23,398 nt of DNA from positions 1 through 23,398 of the forward strand of contig JASHOI010000058.1 of NCBI GenBank assembly GCA_030041195.1. Reading direction: 5' to 3'. The translations under genes and the position numbers were made by a program. Shown here piece after piece: positions 6,876 through 13,572 of the stretch. The notes beneath the pieces were generated by a model. That model made no database searches. It was not told the origin of the DNA and saw only the letters and a list, made by a program, of their open reading frames with translations. Position 1 is the stretch's first letter. Every line of letters begins with the position of its first letter. Source of the stretch: Streptosporangiaceae bacterium (lineage in GTDB: Bacteria; Actinomycetota; Actinomycetes; Streptosporangiales; Streptosporangiaceae).

Positions 6876-8611
6876 CAGCCGAGCGTCCGACCAGCGGCGG
6901 GGTGAGCCGGGACGGTATCGCCGTTGTAAGGATGCCGCAGCGCAGCATCGCGGCCGATGAGTCCTGCCTGCGCGAGCGGCTGAGCGAATTCCGGGCCCTG
7001 CTGGTGATCTCCATGCTGATGACCGAGTCGGTCGACGAGGATCAGATCCTGGAACTCGCTACGTCGAGCGCACCGGGCCTGGGTCCCTGGCAAGTGGAGG
7101 GATACCGCTTTGCCGACGGCCAGTGGCACGCCGGCCTGCACGGATCCGCTTCGGCACCACCGGGCCTGGACAAGCAACTGGCCGCGCTGAGCGGCAAGAG
7201 CGGCGCGGTAAGCATCGCCGGCCGGACGTGGGCCTGTGCCTACCCGCTTTCGGGCGTGGGCGGCCCGCTCGGCCACCTGATCGCCTCGTCTGCCGCGGAA
7301 CCAGCCGCCGAGCAGCGGTTCCTGATCAGGGTCCTGGCCCAGCAGACCGGAGTGGCGCTCTCCAACGCCCGGCTGCACGCACGTGAGCGGGCCACTGCGG
7401 CGGAACTCGCGACAACCAACGAAGCGCTGGCGGCGACCGTCAGCCGCCTGCAGCGCAGCATGGACATCCACCAGCGGCTGACCAGCGTCGCCATGTCCGG
7501 GGACGGCCAGCCCGGCATCGCGAAGGCGCTGCACGAGCTGACCGGGATGCCGGTGGCCATTGAGGACCGCTACGGGAACCTGACGGCATGGGCGGGCCCC
7601 GGCCTGCCTGATCCCTACCCGAAGGAGTCCTTCGCCAAGCGCGAGCACTTGCTCAGGCGGCTGATGCGGGCCGCCTCGCCGATCCGGGAAGGTGAGCGGC
7701 TGATGCTGCTCGCCTCTCCCCGCAGCGACGTGCTGGGGGTGCTGTCTCTTATCGACCCGGAGCGGCGCGCCGATCATCCCGATCTCGTGGCCCTGGAGCA
7801 CGGCGCGACAGTACTGGCCATGGAGCTAGCCCGGCTGCGCGGGATCGCCGACGCGGAACTGCGCCTGCGTGGCGACCTGATGCACGATCTCCTGGCCGGG
7901 ACCGACGATGAAAGCGCCCTGACTCGGGCCGAGGCACTGGATTACGACCTGCGGCGGCCGCACCGCGTGGTGATCGTGGAGGGCAAGGGGCGTGCCCGGT
8001 CGCATGACTCATTGCTGACCGCCGTCCGCCGCGCCATGCGGCACGCTCGCCTGGACGGGCTGTTCGAGAACTGGACCGGAGACGTCGCCATCATCACCGC
8101 GGCCCAGGGTGACTGGGAGCAGCTGCGTCGGGCGGTCATGTCCGACCTCGGCGGGCGGGTGCTGGTCGGGGTGGGCGGGCCTGCGGTCCGGCCATCGGAG
8201 CTGCCCCGCTCGCTTCGCGAAGCCGGCCTGGCATTGCGGCTGCAGAAGTCGCTGCTTCCTGGGAGCACCGCCTGCGAATATCCCAAGCTCGGCATATTCC
8301 GGATGCTGGCTACTATTCCGGACCTGTCTGACGTGGAGTCTTTCGTCCGGGAATGGCTCGGCAGCCTGCTCGATTATGACGCGCGCCGCCGGGCTGAGCT
8401 GGTTCACACCCTCACCCAGTATCTGGAGCATGGCGGCAACTACGACGCTACCGCCGCCGAGCTGTCGGTGCACAAGAGCACGCTGAAGTACCGGCTGCAG
8501 CGGATCCGCGAGCTGACCGGCCTGGAGCTGAACGATCCCGACATCCATTTCAACCTGCAGCTCGCGACCCGGGCCTGGGGCACGCTCCGGGCGCTGGACA
8601 GCGATCGCTGA
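6872..8611 (+). CDS. GAF/PucR-type transcriptional regulator
   Basis: A 579-residue regulator of the PucR/CdaR class. Residues about 38-168 form a GAF-like sensor module ending in the helix FLIRVLAQQTGVALSNARL. A short coiled coil (about 168-198) follows, then a second sensor-like part (about 199-310, containing LTGMPVAIEDRYGNLTAW). A CdaR-like central region with LRGDLMHDLLAG comes next. The C-terminal HTH_30 domain (about 505-550) reads YLEHGGNYDATAAELSVHKS followed by TLKYRLQRIRELTG, the classical PucR-family helix-turn-helix. Proteins of this type are usually ligand-dependent activators of nearby catabolic genes. The start overlaps the MEDS gene stop (ATGA), and the next gene, 119 nt downstream, is the XecC homologue. 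It is the best candidate to bind the repeated 25-bp element, but this is an inference. Confidence 0.92.
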   Translation: MTAERPTSGGVSRDGIAVVRMPQRSIAADESCLRERLSEFRALLVISMLMTESVDEDQILELATSSAPGLGPWQVEGYRFADGQWHAGLHGSASAPPGLDKQLAALSGKSGAVSIAGRTWACAYPLSGVGGPLGHLIASSAAEPAAEQRFLIRVLAQQTGVALSNARLHARERATAAELATTNEALAATVSRLQRSMDIHQRLTSVAMSGDGQPGIAKALHELTGMPVAIEDRYGNLTAWAGPGLPDPYPKESFAKREHLLRRLMRAASPIREGERLMLLASPRSDVLGVLSLIDPERRADHPDLVALEHGATVLAMELARLRGIADAELRLRGDLMHDLLAGTDDESALTRAEALDYDLRRPHRVVIVEGKGRARSHDSLLTAVRRAMRHARLDGLFENWTGDVAIITAAQGDWEQLRRAVMSDLGGRVLVGVGGPAVRPSELPRSLREAGLALRLQKSLLPGSTACEYPKLGIFRMLATIPDLSDVESFVREWLGSLLDYDARRRAELVHTLTQYLEHGGNYDATAAELSVHKSTLKYRLQRIRELTGLELNDPDIHFNLQLATRAWGTLRALDSDR

Positions 8612-8615
8612 CCCC

Positions 8616-8633
8616 TGTCCCGGCCGGGTGACA
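8616..8633. promoter_or_regulatory. Imperfect palindrome between the regulator and xecC
   Basis: TGTC/GACA ends enclose CCCGGCCGGG in an imperfect dyad starting 4 nt after the regulator stop. It lies directly beside the first copy of the repeated 25-bp element. It may be a binding site or part of a terminator for the regulator gene; no T-run follows. Confidence 0.3.
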
Positions 8634-8642
8634 ATCCGGCGG

Positions 8643-8667
8643 TTCTTCGTCCCCACGTGACCTGACC
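8643..8667 (+). promoter_or_regulatory. Repeated 25-bp regulatory element, copy 1 (xecC operon)
   Basis: TTCTTCGTCCC followed by a variable core and GACCTGACC. Eighteen of 25 positions are identical to the copies at 13490 and 22821, with no gaps, and all three are preceded by GCGG. It ends 63 nt upstream of the XecC-like start. The last part contains a direct TGACC-TGACC repeat. Seventeen nt further on, CGATCCTGAACTG (8685-8697) resembles CGTTCCTGAGCTG, which follows the third copy. I infer an activator site and/or promoter of the catabolic regulon. Confidence 0.65.
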
Positions 8668-8730
8668 CGCCCGAGTGCGGTTGGCGATCCTGAACTGGCA
8701 GGCGCCGATATCAGCCGCAAGGGGTTAGCG

Positions 8731-10389
8731 ATGATCAACGTACGAGATCCGGCCGACGGATTCAGGTCCCTGCGGGCGCGGATCGGGGACCTCGGTCCGC
8801 TGCCGGATAGTGACCGCGGCGCGCCGGGCGCTCCGCTGACGGTCGGCGAGTGGGCACTGCTGATTGACGACATCGTGGCCCACCCGGCGGACAACACCGA
8901 GGCGCTGTGGAATGTGGCCGACCCTGAGGAGGACGGCCGCGAGTACGACGCCATCTTCGTGGGCGGTGGAGCGAGCGGGCGGTTCGGCTCGGCGTTCCTG
9001 CGCGCTCGCGGCGGCCGCCAGCTCACCATCGACGCGTGGCCGTTCCTTGGCGGATCCTGCCCGCACCAGGCCTGCGTGCCGCACCACCTGTTTTCCGAGG
9101 CAGCACGGGAACTCGACCTGGCGCGGCATATGCAGGGGCGGCTGTGGTATCCGCCGTTCGACGAGAAGCGAGCCAGCATCCTGCAGATTGTCGAGCTGTT
9201 CAAGGCGGGCCGGATGTACCCGCACGCCATCATGAACTGGCAGTCGAAAGAGCAGCTGGGCATGGAATTCATCCTGAACGCCCGGGCTCAGATCATCGAC
9301 TCCCGCACCGTCGAGGTGGAAGGCCAGCGGTTCTCCGCCCGCAATCTGGTGCTGTGCACCGGAGCCCGCACCCGGTACCCGGACGTCCCCGGCATCGGCA
9401 CCAGGGGCGTGTATGACTTTGCCACCCTGATCGAGGAACTGAACTACGAGCCGAACCGGTGCGTGATCATCGGCGGATCCAAGGTGGCCCTGGAATACGG
9501 GTCGTTCTTCCAGGCCACCGGGTGCCAGACAACGATCTTGACTCGCACCCCGCTGATGGAGACGGCCAGCCTGCATCACGTGGACGCCGGGCTGCGCGAG
9601 TACGTGGTGGCCATGATGGCTGACCGGGGCATCGAGATCCTCGAAGGCACCGAACTGCTCGAGGTGCTCGGCAACGGCAAGGTGACCGGAGTCCGGTACC
9701 GCGACCAGAGCGGCATGACTCGCCAGATCGAGACCGACTTCGTGTTCGTGGGCACCGGGGAGCGCCCGGACCTGTCCATGTACGGCCCGCTGGGACTGGC
9801 GACGGACGAGCGCGGGTTCGTGATCGCCGACACGCGCATGCGGACGTCGGTGCCGGGTGTCTACGCCGCGGGCGACCTGACCGGACCGCCGATGGAGATG
9901 TTCAAAGCCCGCAAGTGCGGGGTCGGCGCGGCCCGCAACATCATGGGTGAGGACTACGAATTCGACTTCGGCGAGTACCCCGACTTCCTGCATACCACCT
10001 ACGAGGTGAGCTGGTGCGGCCTGTCCGAGGCCGAGGCCCGGGCACAGTACCGGAATGTAATCAAGATCCAGATGCCGCCGGACGACGCTGACCCCGAGAC
10101 GTTCGCGCTCCCGGCGGCCGAGGGCTCGATGCTCTACGCGTTCACCCGGCCCGTGCTGTCCGGCTGGCTCAAGCTGATCATCGACGCGGACAGCCGCAAG
10201 ATCCTCGGCGCACACCACGTCGGCTATGGCGCCAAGGACGCCTTCCAGTACATCGACCACCTGATCCGCCAGCCTGGCGGCTTCACCATGGACCAGATGG
10301 CCGAGCTGAATGAGCTGTTCCTCAACCCGGAGCATTTCATCCAGCTGTGCCGGCTGCGGGCTGGCCAGAGCCGCCCGGCGAACCTGTGA
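8731..10389 (+). CDS. xecC: 2-oxopropyl-CoM reductase (carboxylating), XecC homologue
   Basis: A 552-residue flavoprotein of the disulfide oxidoreductase family, matching 2-ketopropyl-CoM carboxylase/oxidoreductase (2-KPCC). That enzyme cleaves the thioether of 2-ketopropyl-CoM with NADPH and carboxylates the product to acetoacetate. Visible: the FAD motif DAIFVGGGASGRFGSAFLRA; the redox pair C110/C115 in GGSCPHQACVPHH; H-A-I-M in the PHAIMNWQSKEQ segment; the NAD(P)H site VIIGGSKVALEYG; the second FAD motif GVYAAGDLTGPPMEMFKARK; and ELFLNPEHFIQL at the end. F530 and H535 match F501/H506 of Xanthobacter 2-KPCC, which replace the His-Glu pair of ordinary reductases. R84 and the Arg of FKARK match the CoM sulfonate-binding arginines. 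It is about 29 residues longer at the N-terminus than the 523-residue Xanthobacter enzyme. AAGGGG lies 7 nt before ATG 8731. It overlaps the next SDR gene (GTGA). Correspondences are from memory of the characterised protein. Confidence 0.93.
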   Translation: MINVRDPADGFRSLRARIGDLGPLPDSDRGAPGAPLTVGEWALLIDDIVAHPADNTEALWNVADPEEDGREYDAIFVGGGASGRFGSAFLRARGGRQLTIDAWPFLGGSCPHQACVPHHLFSEAARELDLARHMQGRLWYPPFDEKRASILQIVELFKAGRMYPHAIMNWQSKEQLGMEFILNARAQIIDSRTVEVEGQRFSARNLVLCTGARTRYPDVPGIGTRGVYDFATLIEELNYEPNRCVIIGGSKVALEYGSFFQATGCQTTILTRTPLMETASLHHVDAGLREYVVAMMADRGIEILEGTELLEVLGNGKVTGVRYRDQSGMTRQIETDFVFVGTGERPDLSMYGPLGLATDERGFVIADTRMRTSVPGVYAAGDLTGPPMEMFKARKCGVGAARNIMGEDYEFDFGEYPDFLHTTYEVSWCGLSEAEARAQYRNVIKIQMPPDDADPETFALPAAEGSMLYAFTRPVLSGWLKLIIDADSRKILGAHHVGYGAKDAFQYIDHLIRQPGGFTMDQMAELNELFLNPEHFIQLCRLRAGQSRPANL

Positions 10390-11132
10390 GGCCGCCGGGC
10401 GAACAGCAGGGGCGGCGGGTGGCAGTGGTCACCGGAGGAGCTTCCGGGATTGGCCTGGCCACCTGCTCGCGGCTGGCCGCCGACGGTTTCCTCGTCGCCG
10501 CGCTTGACCTGCGGCCCGCCGCGGCCGACGGCGCGGCAACGCTGGCCCTGCAGTGCGACGTCACGGACGAGCCGGCCGTCGCCGACGCGATTAGCACGGT
10601 CAGCAGCCGTCTTGGCGGAATCGACGTGCTGGTCAATAACGCCGGCATCACCGGCTCCCGGCGGGCCACCCGCTGCCACGAAACGTCGGCGGACGAGTGG
10701 GACCAGGTGCAGGCGGTCAACGTCCGGGGGCCGTTCCTGTGCAGCCGCGCCGTGCTGCCCGTCATGATCGCACGGGGTTCCGGGCACATCATCACGATCG
10801 CGTCCGTCGCCGGGCTGGTGGCCTTCCCCGGCCGGTGCGCCTACACCGCGTCCAAGGGCGCGGCGCTCATGCTCACCCGGTCGATCGCGGTGGACTACGC
10901 ATCCGCTGGCATCCGCGCTAACGCCGTGTGCCCGGGCATGGTCTACACCCCTATGACTAGCTGGCGGCTGGACCAGCCGGAACTGCGCGCCGATATGGAG
11001 GCCAGGATCCCGGTCGGCCGGGTCGCGGCGCCCGGCGAGATCGCGGAAGCGGTCGCTCTGCTCGCTTCCGGGCGCCTGGACTACATGACCGGCCAGCCCC
11101 TCGTCGTGGACGGCGGATGGTCCGCGCTGTGA
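10386..11132 (+). CDS. xecD: R-2-hydroxypropyl-CoM dehydrogenase-like SDR (XecD homologue)
   Basis: A 248-residue short-chain dehydrogenase. It has the cofactor motif TGGASGIG (16-23), an acidic D41 after strand 2 favouring NAD, NNAG (84-87), and the catalytic S140, Y153 and K157 (YTASK). It resembles Xanthobacter XecD closely. VAFPGR ends in R150, and WRLDQPELR carries W193/R194; these line up with R152 and W195/R196 of XecD, where the arginines bind the CoM sulfonate. The known reaction is NAD-dependent oxidation of R-2-hydroxypropyl-CoM to 2-ketopropyl-CoM, the XecC substrate. I chose GTG 10386 because it overlaps the xecC stop (GTGA) and leaves a normal N-terminus; an in-frame codon at 10347 would extend into xecC. 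The second SDR follows 46 nt later. Confidence 0.87.
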   Translation: MRPPGEQQGRRVAVVTGGASGIGLATCSRLAADGFLVAALDLRPAAADGAATLALQCDVTDEPAVADAISTVSSRLGGIDVLVNNAGITGSRRATRCHETSADEWDQVQAVNVRGPFLCSRAVLPVMIARGSGHIITIASVAGLVAFPGRCAYTASKGAALMLTRSIAVDYASAGIRANAVCPGMVYTPMTSWRLDQPELRADMEARIPVGRVAAPGEIAEAVALLASGRLDYMTGQPLVVDGGWSAL

Positions 11133-11178
11133 CTGGCGGCAGTGCCCGCCAGATTCCGGTTCAGGAAGGAAGGTCTTG

Positions 11179-11952
11179 ATGGCAGGCAAGCTGGACGGCA
11201 AGGTGGCCGTGGTGACTGGCGCGGGCTCGGGGATCGGCCGGGCGGCCGCCACCCTGTTCGCGCGGGAGGGGGCTGCGCTGGCGGTACTGGACGTGAACGC
11301 CGATGCGGCCGCCGAGACAGCCAAGCAGATCGCCGAGGCGGGCGGCAAGGCGCTGGCCGTCGCCGCGGACGTTGCTGACCGGGCGGCCGTGAGCGACGTC
11401 TTCGCCGAGATAATCGGCGAGCACGGGCGCGTCGATGTGCTGTACAACAACGCCGGCGTGAACAGCAAGGGCTCGGTCATCGACGCCACCGAGGACGACT
11501 GGGACCGCAGCTTCGCGGTCAACGCCAAGGGCACGTTCCTGTGCTCCCAGGCTGCCGCGGCATCGATGGTGGCCACGGGAGGCGGGTCGATCATCAACCA
11601 GGGCTCGGTCGCGGCCCTCGTCGGGATCGCCAACTTCGCCTCGTATTGCGCGGCCAAGGGCGCGGTGGTGGCGCTGACCAGGTCGATGTCTGTCGACCTG
11701 GCGCCCAGGGGGGTGCGGGTGAACGCGATCTGCCCGGGAACCGTCTACACGCCGCTGATGGAGCCCATGCTGACCGCCCGCGGCGGCGGGGACCTGGCCG
11801 CCGGGCTGGCGCTGACCGTCACCAAGTACCCGATCGGCCGGCTCGGCACCCCGGAGGAGATCGCGGCGGTGGCGTTGTTCCTGGCCAGCGACGACTCCTC
11901 GTTCCTGACCGGATCGGTGATCGCCGCCGACGGCGGCATGACCTCGCAGTAG
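11179..11952 (+). CDS. xecE: SDR dehydrogenase, probable S-hydroxyalkyl-CoM dehydrogenase (XecE-like)
   Basis: A 257-residue classical SDR with TGAGSGIG (13-20), D38 at the end of strand 2 (NAD preference), NNAG (90-93), and catalytic S143, Y156, K160 (YCAAK). It resembles Xanthobacter XecE over GSVAALVGI, YCAAKGAVVALTR, AICPGTV, KYPIGRLGTPEE and the DGGMT end. XecE is known to use R211 and K214 for the CoM sulfonate: here K216 fits K214, but the Arg position is T213. The binding site is therefore only half conserved, and the substrate may differ from S-2-hydroxypropyl-CoM. ATG 11179 follows the strong ribosome binding site AGGAAGGAAGG with 5 nt spacing; a TTG just before it is less likely. 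It is the last gene of the xecC operon and ends at a convergent hairpin. Confidence 0.75.
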   Translation: MAGKLDGKVAVVTGAGSGIGRAAATLFAREGAALAVLDVNADAAAETAKQIAEAGGKALAVAADVADRAAVSDVFAEIIGEHGRVDVLYNNAGVNSKGSVIDATEDDWDRSFAVNAKGTFLCSQAAAASMVATGGGSIINQGSVAALVGIANFASYCAAKGAVVALTRSMSVDLAPRGVRVNAICPGTVYTPLMEPMLTARGGGDLAAGLALTVTKYPIGRLGTPEEIAAVALFLASDDSSFLTGSVIAADGGMTSQ

Positions 11953-11958
11953 CCGGGC

Positions 11959-11989
11959 CCGGCGGGCCTGCCTCGGGCCGGCCCGCCGG
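11959..11989. terminator. Shared hairpin between convergent genes
   Basis: CCGGCGGGCC (11959-11968) pairs perfectly with GGCCCGCCGG (11980-11989) around an 11-nt loop. It fills most of the 40-nt gap between the XecE-like gene (plus) and the aldehyde dehydrogenase gene (minus), so it could end transcription from both sides. No T-run is present, as is common in high-GC actinomycetes. Confidence 0.6.
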
Positions 11990-11992
11990 CGG

Positions 11993-13426
11993 TCACTTCC
12001 CGTGGGCCTGCCAGTGCGCGGCGAACAGTGTTTCCTCGCTGATGGTCCTGGGCTCGACCGGCCGGGAGACCCAGGTCAGGTTGATGAAGTGCCGGGCGTT
12101 CACGTTCTCGGTCGTGATGTTGCCGCCCCACGTCCCGCAGCTGAGGCTGAGCGTGAACGGCAGGCCGTTGCGTGCGCTGCCCGCCCCCTCGTTGAGGTTC
12201 TGGTTGACCAGCACCCGGGCGGTCCGGGTGCCGATCGCCAGCTGCTCCACGTTCGCGTCGGAACCGGTGTGGATGCCGCAGGTGTGCCCCAGACCCTGGT
12301 AGGCGGTGATCGCGTTGACCAGTTCCACGGCAGAGCCGACATCGCCGCGGTACCGGTACACCGCGAGGACCACGGACAGCTTCTCCCCGCTGAACGGATG
12401 GCCGGGCCCGGCGCCCGTCTCCTCCACCAGCAGCATTGGGCAGCCTTCGCTGACCGCGAAGCCGGCCAGCCCGGCGATGTGCGCCGCGGACTTGGCGACC
12501 ACTTTGATCGACGGCACCGGGCCGCCGTCTGGCCACATCAGCGCCTGGAGCGAGGCCTTCTGCTGCGGGTCGCACAGATGCGCACCGGCCCCGGTCAGCC
12601 GTTCCAGCAGCTGGTCGTACACGTCCTCGTGCACGACCAGGGCGTTGTCCGCCAGGCAGCTCGTGGCGTAGTCGAAGGTCTTCGCGGCGAGGATCGCGGA
12701 GGCCGCGTCGGCCAGGTCGGCGGTCTCGTCCACCACGTGCACCGAGTTGCCCACGCCCACGCCGAAGGCGGGCGTGCCGGAACTGTAGGCGGCCTTGACC
12801 ATGCCGGCACCACCGGTAGCAACGACCAGATCGGCCTGCCGCATGAGCTCCGCCGTCTTGGGCAGCGACGGTGCGGGCAGCGACTGCACCAGGTCAGCCG
12901 GCGCGCCCACCTGCTCGCAGGCGGCTCGCATGAAGCCGACCACGGCCTCCGTGGCTCCCGTGGTCCGCGGGTGCGGCGCGCAGATGATGGCGTTGCGCCC
13001 CTTGAGCGCGAATAGCGTCTTGACCGGCGGGGTCGCGTCCGGGCCGGTGGTCGGGATCAGCGCGGCGACAACGCCGACCGGCTTGGCGATCTTCACTATC
13101 CCGGCCGAGGGCAATTCCTCCACGACCCCGACGGTGCGTACCCCGGTCATGTCGGCGAGCACGCCGGTTACTCGCTTATTGATCTTGATTACCTTGTCGG
13201 CGTAGTTGCCGAATCCGCCCTCGTCCACCGCGAGCCGGGCTAGCTCCTCAGCGCGGTCCTTGCGCACCACCGCCCAGGCCACCGCGGTGACCAGCTCGTC
13301 CACCTGCTCTTGCGAGTACTGCTCGATGGCGTGGGCCGCGGCGCGGGCCCGCCCGACCACCGCCGCGATCTCGTCCTGGATGGTGTCGGCCTGCTCTTTG
13401 CTCTCGCTCATGCCACGTTCAGTCAT
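11993..13426 (-). CDS. CoA-acylating aldehyde dehydrogenase, sulfoacetaldehyde dehydrogenase (SauS)-like
   Basis: A 477-residue aldehyde dehydrogenase of the CoA-acylating type, related to the aldehyde domain of AdhE, EutE and SauS. The N-terminal part carries GIVKIAKPVGVVAALIPTT and KTLFALKGRNAIICAPHPR. The catalytic cysteine is C257 in FDYATSCLADNALVVHEDVY, and the C-terminal part includes GHTCGIHTG and RVLVNQ. Such enzymes oxidise an aldehyde with NAD(P) and CoA to an acyl-CoA, or run in reverse. Similarity to acylating sulfoacetaldehyde dehydrogenase is suggestive beside CoM genes, because both CoM and sulfoacetaldehyde are two-carbon sulfonates, but the substrate cannot be proven. It is divergent from the acyl-CoA synthetase gene and convergent with the XecE-like gene. 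ATG 13424-13426 is used; an ATG 5 codons later is equally possible, and neither has a strong ribosome binding site. Confidence 0.88.
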   Translation of the reverse strand: MTERGMSESKEQADTIQDEIAAVVGRARAAAHAIEQYSQEQVDELVTAVAWAVVRKDRAEELARLAVDEGGFGNYADKVIKINKRVTGVLADMTGVRTVGVVEELPSAGIVKIAKPVGVVAALIPTTGPDATPPVKTLFALKGRNAIICAPHPRTTGATEAVVGFMRAACEQVGAPADLVQSLPAPSLPKTAELMRQADLVVATGGAGMVKAAYSSGTPAFGVGVGNSVHVVDETADLADAASAILAAKTFDYATSCLADNALVVHEDVYDQLLERLTGAGAHLCDPQQKASLQALMWPDGGPVPSIKVVAKSAAHIAGLAGFAVSEGCPMLLVEETGAGPGHPFSGEKLSVVLAVYRYRGDVGSAVELVNAITAYQGLGHTCGIHTGSDANVEQLAIGTRTARVLVNQNLNEGAGSARNGLPFTLSLSCGTWGGNITTENVNARHFINLTWVSRPVEPRTISEETLFAAHWQAHGK

Positions 13427-13441
13427 GTTAGCCAGGGTGAC

Positions 13442-13515
13442 TGGTCAGGCCGCTGATTCCATTGCTCCCGCAGGCCGAGCTTCAGCGGGTTCTTCGCCCC
13501 GGGAGGACCTGACCA
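13442..13515. promoter_or_regulatory. Inverted repeat TGGTCAGG / CCTGACCA in the divergent gap
   Basis: TGGTCAGG (13442-13449) is the exact reverse complement of CCTGACCA (13508-13515), the end of the 25-bp element. The first half-site lies 16 nt before the aldehyde dehydrogenase start. The arrangement could let one regulator control both divergent genes from facing sites. The minus-strand half-site lacks the TTCTT part of the element. Confidence 0.4.
13490..13514 (+). promoter_or_regulatory. Repeated 25-bp regulatory element, copy 2 (acyl-CoA synthetase / aldehyde dehydrogenase)
   Basis: TTCTTCGCCCC, then a variable core, then GACCTGACC. It matches copies 1 and 3 at 18 invariant positions without gaps. 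Exactly 17 nt later comes CGCATGCTCGTTC (13532-13544), identical to a box at the same distance after copy 3, and TG follows one base later in both. The module ends about 26 nt before the acyl-CoA synthetase ATG. It lies in the 146-nt divergent gap, so it may serve both genes. Confidence 0.7.
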
Positions 13516-13572
13516 CGGCGCTGCCGTTCACCGCATGCTCGTTCATGCCGGGCAGTTGTGAGAGGCAGGGCG

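Noticed and set aside
9874..9882. Extra GACCTGACC inside the XecC gene, and another at 20403-20411 inside the PLP-enzyme gene
   Set aside because: Both encode conserved Asp-Leu-Thr segments and lack the TTCTT half and the GCGG prefix, so they are coincidental.
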